NCBI GenBank assembly: GCA_000750105.3
Contig: JPHH03000009.1
Coordinates: 806,001 to 870,000 of the forward strand
Source: Tolypocladium sp. Sup5 PDA-1
Lineage: Eukaryota; Ascomycota; Sordariomycetes; Hypocreales; Ophiocordycipitaceae
DNA length: 64,000 bases
Direction of reading: 5' to 3'
Under the pieces are notes generated by a model. It had not been told where the DNA came from. It did no database searches and saw only the letters and a list, made by a program, of their open reading frames with translations. Shown piece by piece: positions 35,068 through 46,598 of this stretch; within the stretch, counting starts at the first letter, position 1, and each line of letters starts with the position of its first letter. Made by a program: the position numbers and the translations under genes.

Positions 35068-36995
35068 TTACCGACCAACGCGAATGACACCGGCCGCAAT
35101 CAGCTTCTGGATCTTGGTCCTCACGCCCGGGTTTCGCATGTGCTCTTGCAGAGCCTTCGGGTCAGACTGGGCCTGCTGAAGAATCGACTGCATGACGGGG
35201 TCCTGCATGAGGCCCATGATCTGGATTACAATGTTAGCAATGCGCAGCTTCACGGTTCGACGTCGGTAACTCACCTCCGGGTCCTTTGACAGTCGCTCCC
35301 GCGTCTGCTCCTCCGTCTCGTTGTCTCGGGCAGAGTACATGGCGCCAAACGCCTTCTGCTGCTGCTGATCGATTTCGCGGGCGTTGGCACCCTTGTGGTG
35401 CTCCAGGTCCACCTGCTGCGCCTCCGTGCAGGCGTCGACGCAGTCCGAGTACTTGCGCATGCCAAAGTAAGCCTGCGCCTTGCGAATGTACGCCCGGATG
35501 AAGGTGGGGTCCTTCTTGATGGCAGCGTTGCAGTCCTCCACTGCGCTGGGGAACTCGAACAACTTGACAAAGGCTGCCGCCCGGTTGCTGTATCCACGGG
35601 GGTCCTCAGGGGCGCGCTTGACCATTTCCGAGTAGGCGGCCACGGCTCCCGGGAAGTCCATCTCCTTGAACTTTTTGTTGCCCTCCTCGCGGGCCTCTTC
35701 AGCCTTGGCCGGGTCGACGTATGCCGTCTTGTCAGACTCAAGCTTGGCGCGCTCAGTGGCACGGAGCTTGTTCAGGACGTCAGGAGTTCGGTGCTCCGTC
35801 AGGGACCGGTTGTAGTTCTCGATCGCCAGAGCAAAGTCTCCTTTCTTCTCGTACGCACTGCCAATACGGGCGTAGCTCTTGGCAATCAACTTGAAGTCGG
35901 CGTAGATCTCGCGGCCCTCCTCCACGGCCTTGGTACAAGCCTCGATACACTTGTCGTAGTCTCCCTTCTCAAAGTAGGCCGCTCCAAGGTTGTTGAGGTA
36001 GGTGATGTCCTGGAAGGTGTCCCAAGCCTTGCTGTAGTGCTGAATGGCCTCGTCAAAGTTACGCTTCTTGTAGTTCTCAGTGCCCAGGGCCTTTTCCTTG
36101 TCGGCCTCCTCCTTCTTCTTCATTTTCTCGAGAGCCTCTTCGTCGAGCTCCTCGAGCTCAGACACAGGCTCGGGGGCCCTCTTGGTCTCAGGCTTCTTCG
36201 GCTCGGGTGGTGCGTCGGGCATGCTCGTGTCTTGACCGGCGGACGGGTCGCTGTCGCGCATCTCCATGTCCACACCCATCATCACACCGAGCACCTGGAG
36301 CATTCTCGGGTCGGTGAAAAGGTCCTGGGTATTCTGGGGGTTCTTCTGGATTTGTTGCAGCTTGGCCATGAAGCTGGGGTCGGCCAGGAGAGCGCTCGTC
36401 TTGGGGTTCGAGGCGAGTTTCTGGATCAGGTTGGGGTCGTTGAACATTTGGCCCAGGCCACCCATAGGGTCGCCACCCATGCCTCCTGTGAATAGATGGT
36501 CAGCACAAAAGCCTCTTGCTCACGTTTCCTCTCCTTTGGCAAGCGTACCTGCTTCTTGCTGCATAGCCTTCTCGACCGAAGCCAGGCCGCTCTTCAGCTG
36601 CGCGTTGTTCGCGTCATGCTTCAGGCCCTCCTCGTACGCGTCGTTAGCGCCCAGCAGGTCACCCTTGCCGTGAAGCGCAGCCCCCTTGCGGCCCCAGCCC
36701 TTGGCCCAGTCAGGCTTGATCTCGGTCGTCTTCTCGGCATCTGCCAGGGCGCTGTCCCACTCCCTCTTGGAGGCATGTGCGGCGGATCGGTTGCTGTAGA
36801 GGATGTGGTTGTCGGGCTGGATGGCGATGGCCTGGGTGAACTTGTCGCTGTAAACAAGAGTCAGCCCAGCTCACAGATGAACTCCTTTGGCACGGCACAG
36901 GAGGGAGTGTGCAGAAGACGTACATGGCATCATCAAAGTTCTTGTCGGCAATGGCCTTGTTGCCAAGAGCTTTGAGCTCGTCTGCGGAAGCCATG
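35068..36995 (-). CDS. sti1: Hsp70/Hsp90 organising co-chaperone Sti1/Hop
   Basis: Starts MASADELKALGNKAIADKNFDDA, the first tetratricopeptide repeat, at 36995. The main exon (36480-35275) carries the DP1 region (LIQKLASNPKTSALLADPSF), the acidic linker and TPR2A (KALGTENYKKRNFDEAIQHYSKAWD). It continues through TPR2B (AREEGNKKFKEMDFPGAVAAYSEM) to the second DP region (DPVMQSILQQAQSDPKAL). Further introns lie at about 36487-36551, 36847-36926 and 35223-35274. The protein links Hsp70 and Hsp90 through their EEVD tails during client transfer. The layout TPR1-DP1-TPR2A-TPR2B-DP2 is complete. Cytosolic housekeeping gene. Confidence 0.95.
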
Positions 36996-38850
36996 TTGTG
37001 GTGTCCTCGGAAGATTGATGACAAAAATGGATCAGGTATGAACAATATCTCGTTGCTTTGCAAAATGTTGTACAGTAAGCCTTTGTTGTACAAGGCGGTA
37101 GTGGTATAGATGGGCAGAAGTCGACGTTTCCAGCAGTCGGGCTTGTTGGTGGGGAAGAAAAGGAAGAAGAGCTGCCTTCTAGCTCCTTCGATGGCCGGAC
37201 CCGTGCTCGAGCACCTTATTGGCCACAGCTGGTGTGGGGCCATGATGTGCCACTGATGCTGTCCACGCTGTATTGCGAATACAACAGTGCTGAGTCTCTG
37301 ATCGTTTCCGAGCAACGTCGGTTCGAAGTCCTTGCTTGGTTCTTTAAATGCATCGAAATTTGCGGAAATTGTTCTTTGCAAAGCGAAGGCGGCTTCAGGC
37401 TGTTGGGCGGACGCTCTGGCGCACAGACATCTGCTTTCGTGATGCCCTCCACTTACTCTCCAAGTAATACCCGTTACGAGGCGTTTCTGAGGTACCAGAC
37501 CTCAATGCGGATGCTCTTTGGTATCACAAAGTCTATTCTAAAAGAAAACATCACTCATGTACTAGGTTTCTGGACCATATTGTCTGCCTGATTTTGGGAA
37601 GCTTACCTTGGGGTCGGCGACTCAGCTCCAGGGTAGCTCACAGCCTCTCAGAACTGCCGCGCATGTCTGTCCCCTGGGCTCAAAGAGCACGAAACTCAAT
37701 TTTGGAGACTTACATACCCAGAGTGCAACGAAGGGAAATATCCTGGCAAGCGAGCAAAATCAGGTCTGCGGCGCTCTCAGAGCCATCTTTGCCACTGTCA
37801 GTTGAAGAGACACTACGGCAGCCCGCCATGGAACTTGGCGAATCCCAACCACGACTGATTTTGGTGTTTCCGAGATTGAACCTGTCGATGAAAGTGAGAG
37901 AGTCTTGACAAACATATCGGCGTTATCCAGTTCGGTGCGAGTCTGTCGCCACCGCAAGTCTTCAACATGGCCCTCGCACGGTTTGCCAGAGTCCACGACG
38001 GACTCCATGTCATCTCTGAGCTCGCCGTCCGCGGCCATGATACCACCCTCCAGCGACATAAGTACGGAAGAGGACGACCGGCGCAGGATCATGACAGGGA
38101 GCGACGTTCGACAAATAGGAGCTAATCTGGGGCGTCACCAAAAGAGGGTGCATGCCGATGTTAGTTAATTTACTCCGAAGGATCTTCAATTTGAGGAAAG
38201 CAATGCATTTTGATCTGGGGAAGATTGAGCCGGTCGACTTTGGATTCACCGCAGCCGAAGGGACACGGTGTCGTGCACGGACCAATTTCCGTGTTATTTA
38301 CTAAATTACACGCAGTACTGTCTACAGTAGTAGTAGTAGATAGTGCATTCTCACTTTGTATTGCGGTCGTCTATGGGATATACTACGTCCCTCGTTGCAG
38401 CTTAGATAGATAGGTAGGTGCGTCAACACAGACGGTACGGGGTAGTCTCTAACGTCCTGTCCACACTCGGAGCCGGCCCGTAACCACTTTACAGCTCAAT
38501 TTTTGGTTGCGGATCCTGTTGGATAGACTAGTTGACTTAGGCAGCCCTTGGCCGAGGAAAAGGAAGTCCTGGGGGTCAGTGGCTAGCTGACTAGCTAGCT
38601 GACTGGATAGCTGACTAGATATCTGATCTAATGACTAGATAAGTCATGCGCTGATCTATTAGTCGGGCTACTAATCCCTGGAAAAAGCAAGGAAAAGGCC
38701 GGCTAGGCACGGAGGCAACTGAAGGATAAAGAGGGTAGGTTTTCACTTACAAGGATGAGATGAACAAGACTCAGGCATCAATTTGATCAATGAATTGGAA
38801 TTCAACCGCTATTTTGACCGATGAATTTGACCCCTAAATTTACCCCTATT
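36996..38850. other. Gene-poor region with decayed repeats
   Basis: No recognised gene. A minus-strand ORF (37760-38092, 110 residues) has some protein-like stretches (EGGIMAADGELRDDMESVVDS) but no domain or supporting structure. From about 38300 the DNA becomes TA-rich, with GTA repeats at 38325 and degenerate copies of CTAGCTGA at 38580-38640, as seen in RIP-decayed repeats. Confidence 0.4.
38580..38645. repeat. Degenerate tandem repeat of a TAGCTGACTAG unit
   Basis: Five imperfect units of (C)TAGCTGACTAG(A) follow one another, drifting to ATCTGATCTAATGACTAG. Looks like a decayed satellite or transposon end. Confidence 0.6.
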
Positions 38851-39240
38851 TTATATATGATTTGGAACCGCATAACGCGACAGATCCCTCTCAGTATCCC
38901 ATGGAAAGCCGTTTTTCCATATTAACTCCTCCCGTGATTTATCCGTCGACATTACAACGACGCACGAGTGGTTGCTGGCGTTTAAACTGACAATGCTGTA
39001 AAGCCCTCGGGCTATATGCTTTGTTACTTGTATAAGCGCCTTGTGAACGGTGTCGTTTGTGCCGGTGCGTATAATGCGGAAGTCAGAGTCATAATTGATA
39101 TTGATGAAGATAACATCGACTTTGTAAACGGCCACATATCCAGAGAGATTGGCACCGGGCCAAGCCGACGGGTGAACTGAAGGGTCGATAGAGTAGTGAA
39201 TTGGGCTTTGGCTAGACGTCGTTGGGTCTTGACTGGACAT
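38851..39240 (-). CDS. Hypothetical protein, 129 residues
   Basis: Uninterrupted ORF beginning MSSQDPTTSSQSP. Composition is protein-like: YVAVYKVDVIFININYDSD, ALIQVTKHIARGLYSIVSLN and SCVVVMSTDKSREELIWKNG. No signal peptide or known domain was recognised. It lies in AT-richer DNA of the accessory island, so it could be an orphan gene or the remnant of a larger one. Confidence 0.4.
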   Translation of the reverse strand: MSSQDPTTSSQSPIHYSIDPSVHPSAWPGANLSGYVAVYKVDVIFININYDSDFRIIRTGTNDTVHKALIQVTKHIARGLYSIVSLNASNHSCVVVMSTDKSREELIWKNGFPWDTERDLSRYAVPNHI

Positions 39241-40540
39241 TGTTATAGATTGTTTGTCTTCGTAAAGTTGTCGAAACTTGGTTGAAGCGTTAACCTCCGG
39301 CTGGCGAAAGTGACCTTTAAGTTGAACGCCAAGGCTGGCACCATTGGACGTGATATCGTTTTAAATGATGAAGTATCTACGCCTCGCTTCATCCACCCTC
39401 TTCTATCGGCGAGACTTTATATTTTTCGCTCGTGCCTGCGGGCTGTCGACCTTCCGTATACGGGCATGACGAGGAGTGATGGAATGAATGGCAGCCATTC
39501 GTTCCCGCTGTTCTTATCTCAGTTGGACCCATAAGGTGGGAGCATTCCTGCTTGTTGCCTAAACTAACCATTTTCACGTGCACTATTGTACTTGCAGTAC
39601 GAAGTAGTATTGTCGCATTGATATTGGCCACGGATGTCGGCCGCTCACCCGTTGAAGGATGACCATCCATGTTAGTTGTCGTGAAGGTTGGTACGAATAC
39701 GGAGTGCGCCAGAGGGAGGCCGTTCATGGGTGCAGCAATGGCGACCACACTCTTGCCCAAGCCTCCAATGGCGATGACTTTCTCCGGCCCTGCCGGCTGC
39801 TGACGCGTCAGTCAATGCAGCGACATGGCCAGTGTCTCGAGCGACGTTGGGGTTTCTCCAGAAGATCGCCGGCTTGGAGGCTGGCTCAAGTGGTGCGCCT
39901 TGCAATAATAAGAAGAGAGCGCCCAATGGCGCGGTGAGAGACGCTGGCGAGCCGCTTCGCGCCAATGGGGAATCCTTGAGGTGAGCTTGCAAATGTTTGG
40001 CTTCTTGTCGGCAATTACCATTTATGCAGCCAATCGCTCATGTATGATGTGCCGCACAACAACGGCTCGCGGCCATGCAACGCAGTGCAGCCGTCGTGCA
40101 CTGCGGTTTCGATGTACGGATACTTCGGCTGAGGCGCAACCATGACCTAGCGGTGCCTCACTAGCATCCGCCACGTACCTTCCTAAGTTATGAATTTCAG
40201 GAATGTAGAGCCTCTCAGTGGTGAGCGTCTTGAGAGACTAAAAGGGGCCCGATCCAAAGTCGGTTTTCAGGGTCCGCATCGTGGGGAAGGCCGAGATGCA
40301 TATCCAACGATCCAATGCCTGCACGATACGCTATTCACAGTGGGGTGCAGGCAGTGCATGCACTTCAATATTGTTGGCAGCGCTTGGGTGCAGATGCGAC
40401 CCTGGCTCCTGGACACAGACTCCCTCTTCCAATATTATAAACTCGACTCCGTCCTTGAGGCTCGACCGCCGACTCTGCCTCTCCCCCTCTCGTCTCCGGG
40501 AGGTTTTAAATACCGCAATTGAGTTTTCAGAGCCGCGACC
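39241..40540. other. Intergenic region upstream of the flavin monooxygenase gene
   Basis: Only short ORFs without recognisable content. TATAAAC at about 40437-40443, 98 nt before the ATG at 40541, is a possible TATA element. Confidence 0.45.
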
Positions 40541-42016
40541 ATGGACGACGTCGCGGAGCATCACGACCTCCTCATCCTGGGCGCCGGCCTCTCTGGCATC
40601 AACGCGGCCCACGTCCTGCGCGAGCAGCTCCCGCACCGCAAGGTGACCATCCTCGAGGCCCGCTCCGTCATTGGCGGCACGTGGAACTTCTTCAAGTACC
40701 CGGGCTTCCGCTCGGACTCGGGCATGACCACGTTTGGCTTCAAATGGCACCCGTGGCCCCATCAGCACAAGATCGCCTCCGGGCCCGAGATCGTCTCGTA
40801 CCTCGAGGATGCGGCCCGCAAGGACGGCATCATGGACCAGATCCGCTTCCGCCACAAGGTGACGCACTTCGAGTGGCGCGACGAGGACCAGTTCTGGAGC
40901 CTCACTGTCGACGCCGACGGCACCGAGAAGGTCTTTGGCGCCAATTTTGTCTTCCTCTGCACCGGCTACTACTCGTACGACAGGGCGCAAGACACCGTCA
41001 TCCCTGGCCTCGACTCCTTCGCCGGCACGGTTGCCCACCCGCAGTTTTGGCCCCAGGATCTCGACTACACCGACAAGAAGGTTGTCATCGTCGGATCCGG
41101 AGCCACAGCCATCACCATGCTCCCCGTCGTGGCAGAGAAAGCCGCCCAGGTCACCATGCTCCAGCGCAGCCCTTCGTACGTCATCTCCATACCCAACAAG
41201 TCCGCGGCCGACGGGCTGCTGCGGGCGGTACTCCCCAGAAGCTGGAGCGACTGGCTATGCTGGTGGAAGGGGATGGGCTTCGAGATCGGCGCGACGCGGT
41301 TCCTGGTCAACTTCCCCAACGCGAGCAGATGGGCCCTCACCTGGATGGCCAAGAAGCAGCTGCCGGCCGACGTGGACGTCAACGTCCACTTCAACCCGCG
41401 GTACAACCCCACCGAGCAGCGGCTGTGCATGTGCCCGGACGGCGACTTCTTCAAGGCGCTGCACCAGGACAACTGCCAGGTCGTGACGGACGTCATCGAG
41501 ACCGTCACGCCCCACGGCGTGCTGCTCAAGTCCGGTCGCAAGCTGGACGCGGACATCATCGTCACGGCGACGGGCCTCTACTTTGAGATCATGGACGGCA
41601 AGCAACCCATTGTCAACGGCAAGCCCATCGACGGCGGCGAGCACTACACCTGGCGCGGCGGCATGCTGGAGGCCCTGCCCAATATGGGCTACATCCTCGG
41701 CTACGTGGTGCAGACCTGGACGCCCGGCGCCGACGCCATGACCCAGATGCTCATCAAGGTCATCAAGCGCATGGAGGACAAGAAGGCGACCAAGGTGGTG
41801 CCCACGCTGGTGCGCTACAAGGGCATGCCGCGCAAGATTGCCGTCGACGCCAACAGCAACTACTTCCTCAGGGCCGCCGACAGGATACCCAAGGTCACGG
41901 GCGAGGACCCGTGGTACGGGCGCACGCACTGGCTCCGCGATGTCTGGAGCCTGTGGTTTGGGAGCATGGACGAGGGCTTGGTGTATAGCGCCGTAGAGGG
42001 GAAGAAGGATGCCTGA
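40541..42016 (+). CDS. Flavin-containing (Baeyer-Villiger type) monooxygenase
   Basis: Intronless 491-residue flavoprotein. FAD-binding fold: LLILGAGLSGINAAHVLRE. The segment EARSVIGGTWNFFKYPGFRSDSG is typical of class B monooxygenases. A second Rossmann fold binds NADPH (VVIVGSGATAITMLPVVAEKAAQVTMLQRSP), and the ATG(L) motif appears in ADIIVTATGL. The Baeyer-Villiger fingerprint F-x-G-x-x-x-H-x-x-x-W is partly matched by FAGTVAHPQFWP (FAG-x3-HxxxW without the usual spacing), so it could act as a Baeyer-Villiger enzyme or an N-/S-oxygenating FMO. The substrate is unknown. It stands alone in the accessory island, with strong GC3 bias unlike the TA-rich DNA around it. Confidence 0.9.
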   Translation: MDDVAEHHDLLILGAGLSGINAAHVLREQLPHRKVTILEARSVIGGTWNFFKYPGFRSDSGMTTFGFKWHPWPHQHKIASGPEIVSYLEDAARKDGIMDQIRFRHKVTHFEWRDEDQFWSLTVDADGTEKVFGANFVFLCTGYYSYDRAQDTVIPGLDSFAGTVAHPQFWPQDLDYTDKKVVIVGSGATAITMLPVVAEKAAQVTMLQRSPSYVISIPNKSAADGLLRAVLPRSWSDWLCWWKGMGFEIGATRFLVNFPNASRWALTWMAKKQLPADVDVNVHFNPRYNPTEQRLCMCPDGDFFKALHQDNCQVVTDVIETVTPHGVLLKSGRKLDADIIVTATGLYFEIMDGKQPIVNGKPIDGGEHYTWRGGMLEALPNMGYILGYVVQTWTPGADAMTQMLIKVIKRMEDKKATKVVPTLVRYKGMPRKIAVDANSNYFLRAADRIPKVTGEDPWYGRTHWLRDVWSLWFGSMDEGLVYSAVEGKKDA

Positions 42017-42296
42017 GCTCTGGTTTACATACTGTAGTGTCTTACAAATATATACTTACACGCACACATATCTCTATTTGCACTCGCCATGGGCTTAAAT
42101 CTACAGGTACTAAGATCAATAAGGGAATAGAGAGGGAACAGAAGCAACAGAGGGAACAGAGGAAACAGAGCCGCGGGTCGCGAGCAAACTACAAAGATAT
42201 GAGTGTGCGGCACTACATACAAATAGCAAGACTTGTAATGCATGTGTATCAATCTATGCTCACATAATTTCTCCATGGTGCCACAGACAGAGCGGC

Positions 42297-43540
42297 TCAC
42301 ACGCACATCCAGAATCCGTCCGAGGATTCAACGCTCGATGGAACAGGATCGTCAATGTAGTCTAGCACTTGCTTAGCTGACCGTCTGCTTTGAAGCTCTG
42401 GATCTAGAATGCCTTGGACGATCTTCTCGGTATGGTTTATCATATCAAGCTGCGTAGCCATTTCTTGAATCTTGGTCAACCGAGCTCGCATGAGGTTGTA
42501 GGCCTCCCCGCTCGCACAACGTCGAGCAGGTGCCAATGATGTTCAGTGGTGTCTGGAAAAGGAAACAGGTATAGGGCAGATATTCCATATATGGAGAGTA
42601 GAGTCGAGCGTCTGATCCGTAGAACTTGATAATTTGACGGCTGGCGAATGTATTTGCAACGGTAGTATTACCAAGTCAACCAATATGATCAATACGCCGC
42701 ATCATAAGCTCTTCGTTTTTTCAGCTCGCCGCGATTGTGGGAATATAACTCTGTTGCTGCTCTTTCTTAGTTCGGATGACTTTGACTGCTGTGTTGCCGA
42801 CCAAGTGTGGCTCCCACGGAAAACGCAGGCGAGGCCCTGGCTAGTAGCAATATCCCGAAGATGTGAAAGGGAATAGCTCTGTGTGTGGCCCTTTGGACGG
42901 CTCAATGATATATCGCCGGCTTGTTGTGAGGCATTGGCCGTTGGAATCTTGATGGTTATTGTCTCTCCTGGCTGTATGCCGACAAGCGGATTGGTGGTCT
43001 TAATAAGAGTCCCATAGCGGTGGATTCTAGCTCTGCATTCTATATGACTGATAGTAAGCTCCATCCAAGTTCACTTCAATTCTCAGTAAACTGACCTGTG
43101 CTGAAAATAACTGGACATGATGGTCCTCGTCTGCGGTTGGACTGTCTCCTAGAAGACGCTTGGACCGATTGTCGAATTCCCCTTCTCTCCGTCGCCTGAG
43201 CCCGGCTTTACCAGCATCAGCGCTTTGGAATGTCTTTTCCAAAAGAAAACGCCGACGAAGTAAGAGGAAGTCAGTTGAAAGGAACCTGGCCTTTGTCTGG
43301 CAGCAGTATGCGCCGGGGACCAGGTTTAACAACATGTGTCGCTCGGGAACTAACTCGCCTCAGGGTGACCTCGTCGATATCGTTATTTTCCTGGATCGAG
43401 GCAATATCCAGGGGTGTTGGCGCGAAGTTTCGAAGGATAAGATCATCGTTGGCACTATCGTAGAATAACTCGCGGTTAAGAATGGAAACCTTCAGGCAAT
43501 ACCCAGTCTGTTTTGACCACTGTGTGACAACAAGAATATC
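42297..43540 (-). pseudogene. Decayed fungal Ser/Thr kinase-like gene
   Basis: Three protein-like segments in changing frames on one strand. The first (43480-43265) reads LNRELFYDSANDDLILRNF and PTPLDIASIQENNDIDEV, then hits a stop. The second (43064-42740) contains LTISHIECRARIHRYGTLIK and ends with a diverged nucleotide-loop-like VFRGSHTWS. The last (42536-42300) holds a helical C-terminal part. Together they resemble the N-terminal region of a kinase-like family expanded in filamentous fungi; the catalytic core with HRD and DFG is missing. In-frame stops and frameshifts between the segments mean it is not functional. Confidence 0.45.
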
Positions 43541-43896
43541 CCCACATTTCCCCTATTCCTGGGTGTCCCTGGGTGTTCCCACCGTCCATTGCTACTTCCC
43601 CGAACTACGTCGAGTCCATAAAGGCCAAGGTATTTCAAGATCGCTCATCATACCTATCCAGTTAGCTACCTTACCTTACAGTACCTTACAGCCCCTGCAA
43701 GGTACCAGATGGAAATGTAGACGGAGGAATTGACATCTGTTTGACAGTATCGTCGGATGCCCAATTCACTGGCGCAGTCCCGCTGCGTCTTCTCACTGCT
43801 TTCTACCTTTACTTCACAAAGTCCCCTGCCTTCCTTACCTACCTGATATCAACTGCCCCTCGTTCTGTCGACCGCTCACTCGCCGGCCAGTCGATC

Positions 43897-44190
43897 ATGT
43901 CGTGGCACGACTGGCCGAAAGTCAACTTCGACAGACAGCCCGATTTCCAGTGGCCTCTCGGGGAATTCGGTCTAGAAGAGTCCGCCTTGTTCGAGGAGCG
44001 ACACGATCGGTTCAACACGACCACCTACGCCATCCAAGACCCTCACGCATTCCACCACGATGTGACCGAGATTGCCTGTCTTGCGCACAACAATCAAGAC
44101 TTTTACGCCCGTATGCAGGAGAGGCGCGACAAGCGGATGCAAGAGCTGAAAGCTTTCTGGCGGAAGATCGGAATCGGTCATATCAACTAA
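43897..44190 (+). CDS. Small conserved-looking protein, 97 residues
   Basis: The start MSWHDWPKVNFDRQPDFQWP is preferred; the frame stays open upstream for 52 more residues, but those are hydrophobic and unlike the rest. The protein is acidic to neutral and helical, with HDVTEIACLAHNNQDFYARMQERRDKRMQELKAFWRKIG at the end. No domain recognised. Codon use and lack of stops favour a real gene. It is followed directly by TA-rich decayed DNA. Confidence 0.5.
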   Translation: MSWHDWPKVNFDRQPDFQWPLGEFGLEESALFEERHDRFNTTTYAIQDPHAFHHDVTEIACLAHNNQDFYARMQERRDKRMQELKAFWRKIGIGHIN

Positions 44191-44259
44191 TTCAGCCAGC
44201 TGACGGACACTCCATTCCATCACTATGTGCGACTCAACAGGTTCCAGAGCCTTGATTGC

Positions 44260-45037
44260 ATTGTCTCATTTTGTGCTTCGTTTTTAGGCCCTGACTTTCT
44301 GGCACAGGAGCTTTCTTCAAGTATTAACCGTCATCTACTCGGTACCCCACCCTTCTATATACGACTTTTTATTATACTATTCATAAGTAGACCGTAAGCG
44401 GAGGCTTAATAAATAGCCAGAGACGCTATATCCATTACTACTCGAGTAAGCCACCGCCAGGAAGAGTCCGTAGTAGTAAGAGCCTTCCCCCCTAGCGCGA
44501 GGCTTCGCTATCCAGCGTCCTATCCTTATGTACTTTCTACTAAGGATTCACAACTATTGTAGCTAATAGACCCCAGGTTTCTTCCGAACTCGAGTGGCAC
44601 GACGGACATTAGCATTAGAGACTGGGATTCACTTTAACCTAAGGAGATTGCTCTACAAGCATAGGCTACCGCACAAGTAGCCTACAGGCACACGTCAGGT
44701 ATCAAGGTTAAATGCTCAAGCGTCATACACTTGGGCGAAGTTAACGAGCATCAACGGGGCGGCTTGCCCGGTTTGGAGCTACCCCGAGGAGTCCGATGAG
44801 AAGATGGCGCCATTGGCAGGGTATGGGTATGACGTCTTTGCTCGAACATGAGCTCGCACGGCAACGGCCTCTAGAATCTCATGCTTAGCCGGAAGAAGCG
44901 AAACTCTATTTCTATTACATCAAGAAGCAAAGCTAGAAGGTACTGCTCACCCACCTACGTGGTCTCCTAAATCAACCTCGAATATATACCTTTACTGTAA
45001 TAAGCTATACACGCCCACACCTCAAAAGTCACGATGC
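44260..45037. repeat. TA-rich decayed repeat, RIP-like
   Basis: About 0.8 kb rich in TpA dinucleotides (CTATATACGAC, TTATTATACTATTC, AATATATACC) with no ORF. The texture is that of transposon DNA mutated by repeat-induced point mutation. No intact terminal repeat was seen. Confidence 0.45.
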
Positions 45038-46598
45038 CTAGATGCAGGAGAACTTTCTAAGAAGCGAGAAGCCATGTAGAAGTACCGACAAGATAAAGAG
45101 GGTGAGCGTTACCGCTCGCCATTGGCCCTTCGTAATAATGAGATCGTTGCAGGATATGGGGAAGCCGCCGAGCAGCACCCCCAGCGCAATAGCCACTAAC
45201 ACCGCCCCTGCTAAAGCAGAAGCAATTATCGACCACGAGATTATCAGAGTCAACTTTCTATGCTCTTTCAAGCATACCTTGAAAAGGGAAACTTCCTCGC
45301 GGTGCGATGAAAGCGCGAGTGCTGAGCTTCGTGTTTGTGAGACACGCCCAGTGACCATGTCATCTTCGTCCATCGTATTGTCTGTTTTGCCGGCCGAAGC
45401 TGCCTGCCTCTTCATTTTCAACGCTTCTGAATCCGCTGCATTAGTTTGAAGGGTCCCAAGGGACATTGGCAGGCCACTTACTAAGGAAGCCGTTGATGAT
45501 AAAAGTGACCGGTATACACAAGACGCTAAGTGCGTTGATCTGACTGTAGTCCATCTGAGTACTGACTGGCGCATCCGAAAACCACGGTTGTAGGTCGGTA
45601 CTGAGAAGATTGAAGAGAATTTGGGCAATACCGAAGAATACAAAGAAGAGAACCCACATGAGGTCGCTGAAGAATGAGTCCTGTGCTTCAAGAGCCACGA
45701 TATAGAGCACAAGCGCATACCGCGACGCCTTAGTGAATACGGACCTTAGCCGAGAGCTGCACGTGCCGATATGGACGCTATCGGCCCAGACCTCCTGGTT
45801 ATCAACTGCTGTGTCGTTGAATGAGTCCATGTAGCGGGCGTTCTGAGACCCCCAGCCACAGCGGTAGCCAAGTGTCGTGGCAATCCAGCTCTTGGGGCTT
45901 CTCCGCAACGCGGGCAAGTAGACTCCAAGCAGGGCCCCCAAAACAGGGTATGTTATAATACCTCCGATGATGGTTAGTAATGCCCAGAATTTACTCTGGA
46001 CCAAGACATCGTCGTCATCCCAGGGCAAGATTCCATCTGACAGGCTCTCCAGTGTACAGTGAATGATATCTTTGGGAATATAGCTGTTGTATGAGTTGTT
46101 GGCAAGGTAATCATGCATCAGAAGGCCCATAAAGACCGCTCCAACAAGCGTCTCCAGATATCGCGTAAGCCGGAGCTCGGCGCCTTCTCTGCCGAGAAGG
46201 GCCATGTTTGACAAAAATACCGTGCACGAAAGAATGCCTGTGTCAACGGCCGTGGCAAGTACGAAGAAGGAAGGGCTATCCTTCGCGTCCCTAGTAGTCC
46301 ACATCCAGACGACTAGTGAGAATACACTGCAGAGGTGCTGAGGAGCCAGCTCATCAAGAAGCTCTTCATAAGGGAGTGGTCTCTCAACCACGAGGGTAGT
46401 GTCGGTGCCGCCATTTGTCGATTTGCCCCAGGGGCGACACCGAACGACGTTGTCGAAGCCATTGGTTCTGTCTTTGCGGATCGACCAACTGAAGTAGGCG
46501 TAGAGGGTCGCAACAGCGTTCAACGCGACGTAGGCGGCGCTGACGGTCATGACCTTGTTGATCGTGCTCGTTAGCCTGCAATTCGCCGGTGCTGGCAT
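45038..46598 (-). CDS. Multi-pass membrane protein of unknown function
   Basis: Two exons. Exon 1 runs from 46598 (MPAPANCRLTS) to about 45482 and ends IINGFL; a 46-nt intron (GTAAGT..ACTAATGCAG) joins DSEALKMKRQ in exon 2. About eight membrane segments are visible: AAYVALNAVATLYAYFSW, LVVWMWT, LLTIIGGIITYPVLGALLGVYLPAL, LMWVLFFVFFGIAQILFNLL, LSVLCIPVTFIINGF and, near the C-terminus, IISWSIIASALAGAVLVAIALGVLLGG. No transporter signature was recognised. The intron is at the short end for fungi but has perfect donor, branch and acceptor sequences. An upstream first exon cannot be excluded. Confidence 0.7.

Noticed and set aside
35395..36495. 366-residue plus-strand ORF
   Set aside because: Antisense shadow of the Sti1 gene.
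40519..41586. 355-residue ORF in another frame of the BVMO
   Set aside because: His/Arg/Pro-rich shadow caused by strong GC3 bias of the true frame.
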